In this document: piece by piece, positions 1-7,027 of the stretch
How positions within the stretch are numbered: the stretch's first letter is position 1
Layout: every line of letters starts with the position of its first letter
Origin: Sulfuritalea sp.
Lineage (GTDB): Bacteria > Pseudomonadota > Gammaproteobacteria > Burkholderiales > Rhodocyclaceae
DNA: 12,220 nucleotides
Assembly: GCA_022843505.1 (NCBI GenBank)
Contig: JALHNN010000035.1
Location: forward strand, 1-12,220
Reading direction: 5' to 3'
Notes under the pieces: generated by a model
The model's database searches: none
What the model saw: only the letters and a program-made list of their open reading frames with translations
What the model was told of the DNA's origin: nothing
Position numbers and translations under genes: made by a program

Positions 1-1
1 G

Positions 2-361
2 GCCGACCTGTTCCTGTTTCCCAGCCTCACCGAAACCTACGGTAACGTGACGCTCGAGGCGATGGCCAGCGGCCTGCCGGTGGTCGCCTACCGCCGGGCG
101 GCGGCCGCCGAACTGATCCAGCACGGCCACAACGGCATGCTCGCGGATCCCGGCGCCAGCGGCGACTTCGTTCGCAGCGTCCTCGACCTGGTCACCCGGC
201 CGGGCACGCGCACGCGCATCGCGGAAGTCGCGCCGACCAGCGTCGCCGGCTTCGACTGGGACCGCATCCATGACCGCCTGGTCGCCTTGCTGCGCGAGGC
301 GATCGCCGGTTCGACAACGAAAGCGGCCAACGGGGCGGCTTTCCGCTTCCTGCCGGATTAG
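2..361 (+). CDS. GT4 family glycosyltransferase, C-terminal part (5' end outside window)
   Basis: The frame is open from the left edge and ends at TAG 359-361, giving about 119 residues of the C-terminal Rossmann lobe of a retaining glycosyltransferase. The visible segment begins ADLFLFPSLTETYGN and contains the GT4 EX7E motif (E11 and E19 counted from the first visible codon), followed by the usual ASGLPVVA strand-turn. In this family these residues hold the nucleotide-sugar donor. The acceptor cannot be read because the N-terminal lobe is missing. The stop is 7 bases before the metallophosphoesterase start on the same strand, so the two are probably co-transcribed. An envelope polysaccharide, glycolipid or lipid A role is a guess from that neighbour. 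Family call is secure; substrate is unknown. Confidence 0.88.
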   Translation, partial: ADLFLFPSLTETYGNVTLEAMASGLPVVAYRRAAAAELIQHGHNGMLADPGASGDFVRSVLDLVTRPGTRTRIAEVAPTSVAGFDWDRIHDRLVALLREAIAGSTTKAANGAAFRFLPD

Positions 362-368
362 GCGCGCG

Positions 369-1208
369 ATGCACGTCCGCTCGATATTCATCTCCGACGT
401 GCACCTCGGTACCCGCGGCTGCCAGGCGGATCGCCTGCTGGACTTCCTGCGCGACTATGACAGCGACCACCTCTACCTGGTCGGGGACATCATCGACTTC
501 TGGTCGATGAACCGCGGCATACACTGGACCCCGGCGCAGAACACCGTGGTGCAGAAGATCCTGCGCCGCGCCCGCCACGGCCAGAAGGTGATGCTGATCC
601 CCGGCAACCACGACGAGGCCATGCGCGAGTACGACGGCGTCGCCTTCGGCGACATCCTGGTGCGCCGCGAACATGTCCACGTCACCGCCAACGGGCGCCG
701 TTTCCTGGTACTGCACGGCGACGAATTCGACCAGGTGACCCGTTACCACCGCTGGCTCGCCGTCCTCGGCGATGTCGGCTACAACCTCCTGGTGCGCATC
801 AACGCCAGCCTGTCGCGCCTGCGCCGCATCCTGCGCCGCCCGGGTTACTGGTCGCTGGCCGGCTATGCCAAGGCGCGCGTGAAGCGGGCCGTCTCCTTCA
901 TCTTCGACTTCGAGGATTCGGTGATCCATGCCGTGCGTGAACGCGGGCTCGACGGCGTCATTTGCGGACACATCCACAATGCAACGATCCGCAGCGTCGA
1001 CGGCATCACCTATGTCAATTGCGGCGACTGGGTGGACAGCTGCACCGGCATCATCGAGCATCACGACGGCGAACTGGAGCTGATTCGCGCCTGGCAACCC
1101 TCGCCGCTCGCGGTGGCCGGCGCCGCTGCGTCCGGCGCGGCGACAGGCGCCGTCCCTTCAGGCCCCAATCCGCTGCCCCGGCCGAATCAAGGCTTTGCAT
1201 CCAACTGA
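369..1208 (+). CDS. LpxH-like metallophosphoesterase (UDP-2,3-diacylglucosamine diphosphatase family)
   Basis: The protein has 279 residues. I chose the ATG at 369 because the SIFISDVHLGT strand, the first metal-binding block of the calcineurin-like fold, begins almost at once, and codons upstream overlap the glycosyltransferase. Metal ligands are visible in order: D10/H12 (SDVHLG), D40 (GDIIDFW), N80/H81 (PGNHDEA), H116 (LHGDEFD) and H201/H203 (GHIHNA). The GDWVDSCT block and a conserved central helical insert resemble the UDP-2,3-diacylglucosamine diphosphatase group (COG2908), which makes lipid X in lipid A synthesis at the inner membrane face. It is the distant, LpxH2-like type rather than classical E. 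coli LpxH, so the exact substrate is uncertain. The last about 35 residues are an Ala/Gly/Pro-rich tail with no recognisable fold. It probably shares a transcript with the glycosyltransferase upstream. Confidence 0.88.
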   Translation: MHVRSIFISDVHLGTRGCQADRLLDFLRDYDSDHLYLVGDIIDFWSMNRGIHWTPAQNTVVQKILRRARHGQKVMLIPGNHDEAMREYDGVAFGDILVRREHVHVTANGRRFLVLHGDEFDQVTRYHRWLAVLGDVGYNLLVRINASLSRLRRILRRPGYWSLAGYAKARVKRAVSFIFDFEDSVIHAVRERGLDGVICGHIHNATIRSVDGITYVNCGDWVDSCTGIIEHHDGELELIRAWQPSPLAVAGAAASGAATGAVPSGPNPLPRPNQGFASN

Positions 1209-1266
1209 TTGCGCGACCCGGCTGATGCGGTTTCTCAAGACCCTAAACGCTTCTGCAATCAGTTGG
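1201..1266. repeat. 12-bp perfect inverted repeat with 42-base spacer
   Basis: CCAACTGATTGC at 1201-1212 is exactly reverse-complementary to GCAATCAGTTGG at 1255-1266. The left arm overlaps the last codons of the metallophosphoesterase gene and the right arm lies in the gap before the kinase gene. The 42-base loop is too long for an ordinary intrinsic terminator and no T tract follows. It could be a two-half operator, an mRNA structure, or chance. The rest of the gap (1209-1324) holds no promoter I would defend. Confidence 0.5.
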
Positions 1267-1324
1267 TCATCCGTTTGAAGCATCGGCCACCCAGAATAGC
1301 TCCGCCCCCCGTTGAAAGCGCGCC

Positions 1325-4165
1325 ATGTCTCCGTTTGAATACGTAGTCCGGCAGGTCGGACAGCTGTCATTTCGCAACAAGCTTCGGGCAACCGCCCTTA
1401 TCTTTGGTGTGCCTTTGCTGATCGCGTCGGCGGTGATACTGACCGAACTGGGCGCTCGCGTGTCTTCACTGGAGCGGGAACGGGCGGCCCTTGCCATCCA
1501 GATTCCGACGCAGTCGCTGTTGGTCGCGCTCTACCAGTATCAGGCGGTCGCCCTGGCCGACCAGGAAGGCGTTGAGAACTTCGGCGACAAGGTCGGGGCC
1601 AAGCGCCTCGATGCGATGAAGGCGGTGGCCGGCCTTCAGGACGCGTTCGCTGCGCAGAAGCTCGGAACCCGGTCGATCTTCGATGGCAAGGCGTGGCTGG
1701 GCCGCTGGGACGAACTCGGCAAGCGGATTGAATCGAGCGGACCGGACGAGATTGCCGAACTCATCGTCAGCCTTCACGTGGAGCTGGAAAAGCTTAACGA
1801 AGCCACCGGAATCCTGATCGACGGCGACGCGTCGAGCAGTCGCCTGCTCGACGTAACCTCGACCCATCTCTCGGGACTGATCGCCGGTACCGGTCAGGCC
1901 GCGTCGCTGGGAACCGTCACTCTGGCAAAGAAGAGCTTGAGAAGCAGTCGCCGCACCGAATTGACCGTCGTTCGCGGCAACTTTGACGCCCTGGTGCGCT
2001 GGAGCATGGAAGGAATCGAAAAAGTCGCCCGGGAGCATCCCGATCTGGCAGTCGATCTCGCCGGGGCGAAGGGACGGCTGAACACCGCCTACCTCGCGGT
2101 TCAGGAGGCCCTGACGACGAAAATGCTCGACTCGACAGACTTCGACATGACGCCGGAGGCCTTTCACGGGCTGACGGGCCAAGCCTTCGCGGAATCACTG
2201 GCAATTGGCGAGACTCTGGCGCGCAACGCCGATGCCCTGCTCGTCGCCAGGCTCACCGTGCTCCAGACCCAGCGCAATCTCGTGTTCGTCATCATGTTGC
2301 TCGGACTGGGCATCCTGATCGCCGGCTTCGTGGCCGCCTACACCTCGATCATGCGCGGCCTGAACGGCCTTTCGGTGGCGGTCAACACCATGGCCGCGGG
2401 AGATCTCGCCGCCCGCGTCAAAATCACGAGTCGCGATGAAATCGGCGATGTGAGCGAGCAGTTCAACCGCATGGTCGAACGCCTTGCCGAACGCACGGCA
2501 CAGTTGCACGAAAAGACCAACGACATCAACGCCATGCTGCAGCACATGCCGCAGGGAATTCTGACCGTTGTTTCCGAGGGCAGGGTCCATCCGGAATACT
2601 CGGCCTATCTCGCGGAAATTCTCGAAACCACCGACATTTCCGGCCGCAAGGCAATGGATTTGCTTTTCTCCGGGACCGACATCGGAAGCGACCTGGCTTC
2701 GCAGATCGATACGACCATCGCTGCGTGTGTCGGCGAGGATCGGATGAATTTCGACCTCAATGCCCATCTCCTGCCGGGCGCCGCCACCCGGATATCGCCG
2801 GACGGCCGGAACAAGAACCTTGACCTAACCTGGTCGCCGATCTGTGATGACGATGGCAATGTTGAAAAAATACTTGTCTGCGTGCGGGACGTGACCGAGC
2901 TGAAGCGACTCGAGGCGGAGGCCAGTCAGCAGCGCCACGAAATGCAGATGATCGAACAGTTGCTGAAGATCAGTCAGGAAAAGTTCCACGAATTTGCCGG
3001 CAGCGCCCAGGAATTCATCTCCAGAAACGCCGCGCTCCTCGAGGCGGCGACTGAGACGAACAACGATCTTGTCGCGCAACTCTTCAGGAACATGCATACC
3101 ATCAAGGGCAACGCACGGACTCTCGGCCTGCTCGCACTGACCAATGTTGCACACGAGGCGGAACAGGCCTACGACGCCCTGCGAAAGAACCCCTCGGCGA
3201 ATCTCGACAAACGCTTGCTGCTGGATCAGCTGCGCCTCGTGACGAATGGACTCGAGGAGTATCGCGCGCTCAACGACGCCAAGCTGGGCCGCAAGGGACC
3301 TGGGCGGCGCGGCAGTGCAGAGCGCTACGCGATGGTCGAGCGAACATCGCTGGACCGGATGATTTCGGAAATCGACGCGATCCACCTGGATGCCGTACAC
3401 AGGGATACGCTTGCCGCTGTATTGAAGCAGGTCAAGCTTGATCTTCGCCTGATCGGTACCGCACCGATCTGTGAAATTCTGGCCGCGGCCTTTGAATCCC
3501 TGCCCGCGCTGGCGAAGGATCTCGGCAAGGAAGCTCCCCGGATATCGATTGCCGACAATGGCATTCGGATCCGTACCCAGGCGGGCGAGCTTCTGCGCAA
3601 CGTATTCATGCACCTTTGCCGCAATGCGATGGACCATGGCCTGGAAACCGCCGCCGAACGCCTTGCCGTCGCCAAGCCGCCGATCGGAGTGATACATCTT
3701 GAACTGGCCATCGACCAGGAGGTTCTGACGATCCGGATGGGCGATGACGGACGGGGTCTCGCATTGTCTCGCCTGCGGGCGAAGGGCCTTGCCGGAAAGC
3801 TCCTGCCCGCCGGTTCCGGCGCCAGCGACGAGGACGTGGCCGGCTTGATCTTTGCCGCCGGGCTTTCCACCGCGAACCAGGTCACCGACGTTTCCGGACG
3901 GGGCGTCGGCATGGATGCGGTGAAAGAATTCCTGAGTCGCGAGGGAGGCAGTATTGGCGTCATCCTGACCGACCAGAACGTCGGCGGCGATTTCCGCTCG
4001 TTCGAGTTCCAGATAAGCCTGCCCGCGAAGTTTGCCGTCGGCCGGCCCGACGGGATTGCGGTGGCCAATCCGCAGCCGGCGCGTCCGCCGTCAGCCATTC
4101 GTTCCGCCCATGATCTGGCGTCCATCGTCAGGTCGATCGTTCCCAGCCACGTCGCGGCAGGCTGA
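1325..4165 (+). CDS. Membrane-anchored CheA-like histidine kinase (TM-sensor-TM-HAMP-PAS-Hpt-HATPase)
   Basis: The protein has 946 residues. TM1 lies at about 23-41, a helical presumably periplasmic region at about 45-315 that I cannot assign to a named sensor family, TM2 at about 319-340, HAMP at about 340-392 (TSRDEIGDVSEQFNRM) and a PAS-like domain at about 397-528 ending in the usual DVTELKR. An Hpt domain follows at about 545-650 with phospho-acceptor H591 in HTIKGNARTLG. A CheA P3/P4-like region (about 672-900) has the N box RNAMDHGLE (766-774), G1 GDDGRGL (806-812) and G2 GRGVGMDAVK (858-867). The DHGLE box and Hpt-before-ATPase order are CheA features, unlike ordinary HisKA kinases. 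There is no P2 domain and no CheW-like P5 domain. The C-terminal 45 residues look unstructured. The start is the first ATG in frame before TM1; its ribosome site is weak. It is expected to phosphorylate the CheY-like protein encoded last in the operon. Confidence 0.9.
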   Translation: MSPFEYVVRQVGQLSFRNKLRATALIFGVPLLIASAVILTELGARVSSLERERAALAIQIPTQSLLVALYQYQAVALADQEGVENFGDKVGAKRLDAMKAVAGLQDAFAAQKLGTRSIFDGKAWLGRWDELGKRIESSGPDEIAELIVSLHVELEKLNEATGILIDGDASSSRLLDVTSTHLSGLIAGTGQAASLGTVTLAKKSLRSSRRTELTVVRGNFDALVRWSMEGIEKVAREHPDLAVDLAGAKGRLNTAYLAVQEALTTKMLDSTDFDMTPEAFHGLTGQAFAESLAIGETLARNADALLVARLTVLQTQRNLVFVIMLLGLGILIAGFVAAYTSIMRGLNGLSVAVNTMAAGDLAARVKITSRDEIGDVSEQFNRMVERLAERTAQLHEKTNDINAMLQHMPQGILTVVSEGRVHPEYSAYLAEILETTDISGRKAMDLLFSGTDIGSDLASQIDTTIAACVGEDRMNFDLNAHLLPGAATRISPDGRNKNLDLTWSPICDDDGNVEKILVCVRDVTELKRLEAEASQQRHEMQMIEQLLKISQEKFHEFAGSAQEFISRNAALLEAATETNNDLVAQLFRNMHTIKGNARTLGLLALTNVAHEAEQAYDALRKNPSANLDKRLLLDQLRLVTNGLEEYRALNDAKLGRKGPGRRGSAERYAMVERTSLDRMISEIDAIHLDAVHRDTLAAVLKQVKLDLRLIGTAPICEILAAAFESLPALAKDLGKEAPRISIADNGIRIRTQAGELLRNVFMHLCRNAMDHGLETAAERLAVAKPPIGVIHLELAIDQEVLTIRMGDDGRGLALSRLRAKGLAGKLLPAGSGASDEDVAGLIFAAGLSTANQVTDVSGRGVGMDAVKEFLSREGGSIGVILTDQNVGGDFRSFEFQISLPAKFAVGRPDGIAVANPQPARPPSAIRSAHDLASIVRSIVPSHVAAG

Positions 4166-4166
4166 G

Positions 4167-4937
4167 TTGAATCCCGACCTGTTTCTCCCGGCTTGCGCCG
4201 GAATCGCCGCGTTGTCCTGGCTTCTCGCCAACCGCCGGGCAAGTGCTGTCGGACAGGCGCAGATCGTCCAGCTCGAGTCCCTGCATGATCGGCGCCTGAG
4301 GGAAGTCGAACTGCAAAAGACGGCAATCGCCGACGCGCTGGCCGGATACGAAGCGTCGAAGAAGGCCGCCGACGAGCTGATCGCCAGTCTCCGCTCCGAA
4401 AAGCAGGCATTGTCCGGCCAGCTTCAGTCTGTCCAGGCCGAACTGACCCTGCGTACCGAGCGTGCGGCGTCCGAACTCAAGGCAGTGAAGCAGGCCGCGG
4501 AGATTGTCAAGTCGGGCATCACGGACCGCCTTGATGACCTGGCGGCCGAAGCCTCCCAGTTGCGGAAAATCGCCGTCACTTTTGAGCACTGGAACGAGGA
4601 AATGGAATCACTGCTTGTTCAGAACCGCGAAATGCACAGGCAGAACAAGGAATTCGGCTCCATCGTCAACCATGTCGTGCTGCTTTCCCTGAACGCTGCC
4701 ATCGAAGCGGCGCGCGCTGGCGATGCGGGTCGGGGATTCGCGGTAGTGGCCGACGAGGTACGCGTGCTCGCGGTTCGCTGCGAAGCCCTTTCCAAAGCCT
4801 ATGACCAGAGCCTGCAGCGAAACAACCTGACGACGACCGTCGCCTTTCAGGAAATACAGGCCGACGGAAAAATGATCATCGCCGCCATCAGCAACATCGA
4901 GTCGATGATTTCCCAGGTCGAGTCCAGCCTGCAATAG
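4167..4937 (+). CDS. Minimal membrane-anchored MCP-type signalling hairpin protein (TTG start)
   Basis: The proposed product has 256 residues. The frame is open further upstream (an ATG at 4032), but that part lies inside the kinase gene in another frame. TTG at 4167 is one base after the kinase stop and immediately precedes a hydrophobic anchor (about 5-21), with a purine-rich GGCAGG upstream, so I prefer it. After the anchor comes a long coiled coil (about 30-140) and then the MCP tip: LLSLNAAIEAARAGDAGRGF with FAVVADEVR (about 172-199). This is the chemoreceptor segment that contacts CheA and CheW. There is no ligand-binding domain, no HAMP, and only about 70 residues follow the tip, so the usual methylation region and CheR-docking pentapeptide are absent. 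The normally conserved QTN before the tip reads HVV (169-171). It probably works with the upstream kinase, perhaps as a clustering or gating partner; that is inference. Confidence 0.85.
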   Translation: MNPDLFLPACAGIAALSWLLANRRASAVGQAQIVQLESLHDRRLREVELQKTAIADALAGYEASKKAADELIASLRSEKQALSGQLQSVQAELTLRTERAASELKAVKQAAEIVKSGITDRLDDLAAEASQLRKIAVTFEHWNEEMESLLVQNREMHRQNKEFGSIVNHVVLLSLNAAIEAARAGDAGRGFAVVADEVRVLAVRCEALSKAYDQSLQRNNLTTTVAFQEIQADGKMIIAAISNIESMISQVESSLQ

Positions 4938-4946
4938 GGTATCCAC

Positions 4947-5486
4947 ATGGTTTCCGACGAAGCAAAGCACGGCGTCAACTCGATCTTCACGCGCGCGGTG
5001 GTGGCGAATCTCGGACGCTCGGAAACCGACTCAATCAAGGTTGTTCCGATCTCGAATGAAAGCCTGCTCGAATTGCCCGAGGCGCGGATATTCGTGCTTA
5101 CCATCGCTTCCTACCTGTTTCGCCTGATGACGATATTTCATCTCCATCCGGGCAAGGACACCGAAGACTTCCTGACCCGATCCAACCCGCGACTCTCCAG
5201 CAGCGAGATTTTCTACGAGGTCGGCAACCTCTGTGTCGGGGCCATGAACCGCGAGCTCGGAACCCATTTCGGGCACATCGGCATGTCCACTCCGTACATG
5301 CTGGAGAGCAGGTGCCTGCCTTTCATCAAGGAGCTCAAACCCAGCTACGTCGCCCAGCATCGCATCGAAATCAACGATTCAATTGCAATGCACGCGACGC
5401 TTTGCCTCTGCGCCTACGCCCCGTTTCACTTCTCGGTTGCCGCAAGTGCGAACTCAGAGGCGACCGGCGCCCTCGAACTGTTCTGA
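4947..5486 (+). CDS. CheX-like chemotaxis phosphatase-family protein
   Basis: The protein has 179 residues and starts at ATG 4947, nine bases after the previous stop, with AGGG at 4936-4939 as ribosome site. The key segment is YEVGNLCVGAMNREL, where E91 and N94 match the ExxN signature that CheC, CheX and FliY use to dephosphorylate CheY-P. Spacing and the following small glycine fit CheX-type proteins, which carry one such site per subunit. No membrane segment or signal peptide is apparent. Overall similarity to characterised CheX is low by eye, so the family call is moderate. It sits between the MCP-like and receiver-CheX genes in an operon ending in a CheY-like gene, so removing phosphate from that regulator is its most likely job. 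The protein ends GALELF, close to the GELEMF end of the next protein. Confidence 0.7.
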   Translation: MVSDEAKHGVNSIFTRAVVANLGRSETDSIKVVPISNESLLELPEARIFVLTIASYLFRLMTIFHLHPGKDTEDFLTRSNPRLSSSEIFYEVGNLCVGAMNRELGTHFGHIGMSTPYMLESRCLPFIKELKPSYVAQHRIEINDSIAMHATLCLCAYAPFHFSVAASANSEATGALELF

Positions 5487-5544
5487 ACCGACACCCGCGA
5501 CCGGTTCGACGCCGCCCGTCGATCTTCCCAAAACTGGAATCCAC

Positions 5545-6498
5545 ATGAAAAGCGAACTGGTCAGCAAGGTCCTGGTGCTTGACAACAGCCCCGCTCACGC
5601 CGCAACGATCAAGGGCTTTTGCGACGACAACCACCTGGTCGGCTTGAAAGTCGGCAAGGAACGGCTGATGACCGTGCTTCGCTCCAACATCGACCTGGGT
5701 GCAATTCTCTACTCGGACAACTACGGCGATACCCCTGCGGAAACGACGGAAATTGCCCGGCGCATCAGGAGCATACGCCCGGAACTGCCGATCATGCTCA
5801 GGCGGGACAGCCTGCAAGGCGATTGCGCCGACAGTGATGAATTGCGGCGCCTATGCTGCATTTCATACACGACGGACGACCTTGCCGGATTGAGCCGGGC
5901 GATCGACGAATTCATTTTCAGCCTCGTCTATCCCAATGCACTCGTGCGGGGAATCTCCGAGCTCACGCTGAACTCCCTTGGCACGCAGTTCAGCTATCTC
6001 GCAGCGAGCGTGGCCACGCCCTATGTCGTAAGGGATCGCGTGATATTCGGCGAAGTGTTCAGCCTGATACCCATTGAAGGATCGTGGTGCCGGGGTTACA
6101 TGACGCTGCAAACCGAGGAACAGCCCATCCTCGACATCCTCGACGCTCACCAGCCACGCCATGGCGGAGCCGACTTCCGCACCGCCAACAGCCTCCTCGG
6201 CGAGATGACCAATCTGATCTGGGGCGCGTTCAAGAACAGGTTCCTGGTTGACGAGGAGCGCTCGCGAAGCCCGATCCAGGTTCCCCTGATTGTCAATCAT
6301 CGGCATCGCTTCATTTCCTTCGGCACGGAAAACCCCCAATTGTGCTTTCTGTACACGCTGACCGACTCGGCGACGGGACGATCATTCAAACTCTACCAGC
6401 GCTTCGTTTTCAACCTGAGCTGGTCCCCGGAGCAGTTCAGGGAAATCACGCATGACCCGGGCGAACTGATCGATTCCGGCGAACTTGAAATGTTTTGA
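5545..6498 (+). CDS. Degenerate receiver domain fused to CheX-like domain
   Basis: The protein has 317 residues. I chose ATG 5545 because KVLVLDN, the first receiver strand, follows at once and GGAA sits five bases upstream. Residues about 7-125 follow a CheY fold. D13 and possibly D58 (GAILYSD) occupy acidic and phospho-acceptor positions, but the conserved Thr/Ser appears as R86 (PIMLRRD) and the conserved Lys as about Y108, so normal phosphorylation signalling is doubtful. Residues about 130-295 form a CheX-like domain with the ExxN site in GEMTNLIWGAFKNRF (E220, N223), a closer match to known CheX than the preceding gene. The C-terminal tail LIDSGELEMF is acidic-hydrophobic. It may be a phosphatase for the CheY-like protein encoded next, with the pseudo-receiver as a regulatory or docking module. 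The two CheX-like proteins could pair, since CheX is known as a dimer. Confidence 0.75.
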   Translation: MKSELVSKVLVLDNSPAHAATIKGFCDDNHLVGLKVGKERLMTVLRSNIDLGAILYSDNYGDTPAETTEIARRIRSIRPELPIMLRRDSLQGDCADSDELRRLCCISYTTDDLAGLSRAIDEFIFSLVYPNALVRGISELTLNSLGTQFSYLAASVATPYVVRDRVIFGEVFSLIPIEGSWCRGYMTLQTEEQPILDILDAHQPRHGGADFRTANSLLGEMTNLIWGAFKNRFLVDEERSRSPIQVPLIVNHRHRFISFGTENPQLCFLYTLTDSATGRSFKLYQRFVFNLSWSPEQFREITHDPGELIDSGELEMF

Positions 6499-6517
6499 CA
6501 ACCAGGGAATCCAAGAG

Positions 6518-6883
6518 ATGGCAAAAATTCTGATCGTTGATGATTCAAGCACGGTTCGCGACGAAGTCGCGGATTTCCTCAAGGGCAACGGGCTCGAAGT
6601 GGCGACGGCGGTCGACGGCAAGGACGGCCTCGCCAAACTGAAGGCAGACCCGGGAATTCGATTGATTTTGAGCGACGTCAATATGCCCAACATGGACGGA
6701 CTCACGATGGTGGAGAAAATTCGCGGAGAGCTCCTCAATACCGCGGTCAACGTCATCATGCTGACCACGGAAAGCAGTCCGAACATGAAGGAGCGCGGCA
6801 AGGCGGCGGGCATCAAGGGCTGGATCGTCAAGCCGTTCAAGGGCTCGGCAGTATTGGAAACCTTGAAGAAGCTGGCGGCCTGA
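6518..6883 (+). CDS. CheY-like single-domain response regulator
   Basis: The protein has 121 residues, the normal length for a stand-alone receiver. The start at ATG 6518 gives MAKILIVDDSS and is preceded by AGGGA nine bases upstream; a longer frame from 6485 only adds residues overlapping the previous gene. All catalytic positions are present: acidic pair D8/D9, phospho-acceptor D53 in LSDVNMPNMDG, T83 in MLTTES and K105 in VKPF. There is no output domain, so it acts by binding a partner, which in chemotaxis would be a flagellar switch or pilus motor. No such partner is encoded here. It is the last gene of the operon and the natural phosphate acceptor from H591 of the CheA-like kinase. The intact catalytic set contrasts with the degenerate receiver just upstream. 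Confidence 0.92.
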   Translation: MAKILIVDDSSTVRDEVADFLKGNGLEVATAVDGKDGLAKLKADPGIRLILSDVNMPNMDGLTMVEKIRGELLNTAVNVIMLTTESSPNMKERGKAAGIKGWIVKPFKGSAVLETLKKLAA

Positions 6884-6889
6884 TTTCTT

Positions 6890-6910
6890 GTCGGCGAAGC
6901 TGGCGCCGAC
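6890..6910 (+). terminator. Stem-loop after the signalling operon, possible weak terminator
   Basis: GTCGGCG (6890-6896) pairs perfectly with CGCCGAC (6904-6910) around a 7-base loop, starting 7 bases after the CheY-like stop codon. Only a mixed pyrimidine run follows, not a U tract, so termination would be weak or Rho-assisted. Its position at the end of the operon is the main support. Confidence 0.4.
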
Positions 6911-6951
6911 TTCCGATCTCCTGCTATCCGGAGATGCGGTGGTCGCAACCC

Positions 6952-6969
6952 GTGTAACGCGGCTGTAAC
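6952..6969 (+). promoter_or_regulatory. Probable Pho box (PhoB site) upstream of CYTH-CHAD gene
   Basis: Two heptamers, GTGTAAC (6952-6958) and CTGTAAC (6963-6969), lie in direct orientation with an 11-base period. This is the geometry of a PhoB binding site, whose heptamers resemble CTGTCAT and often read CTGTAAC. A candidate -10 element TAGACT lies at 6991-6996, so the gap from box to -10 is about 21 bases, one helical turn more than in the E. coli phoA promoter. The downstream gene encodes polyphosphate-linked domains, which fits phosphate-starvation control. Proof would need PhoB binding data. Confidence 0.6.
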
Positions 6970-7027
6970 AATCCCTTCCCTGCAAACGACTAGACTGCAG
7001 CCTCACCCACTCGCGGACCGCGGCCCC

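Noticed and set aside
192..1097. Long open frame on the minus strand opposite the glycosyltransferase end and the metallophosphoesterase
   Set aside because: Residue make-up is biased (Val, Ala, Asp, His rich) with no motif, and the plus strand carries clear metal-binding motifs. It is a GC-driven shadow.
1209..1324. Possible flagellar sigma-28 promoter (CTAAAC near 1240)
   Set aside because: No matching GCCGATAA-like element at the expected spacing, and no convincing sigma-70 pair either.
4032..4166. Upstream extension of the MCP-like gene to ATG 4032
   Set aside because: The added residues are Arg/Pro-rich out-of-frame translation of the kinase C-terminus, and the hydrophobic anchor would become internal. 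TTG 4167 fits better.
3325..4410. 361-codon open frame on the minus strand across the kinase end and MCP-like start
   Set aside because: Arg/Ser/Pro-rich, no recognisable domain, and antisense to the ATPase motifs.
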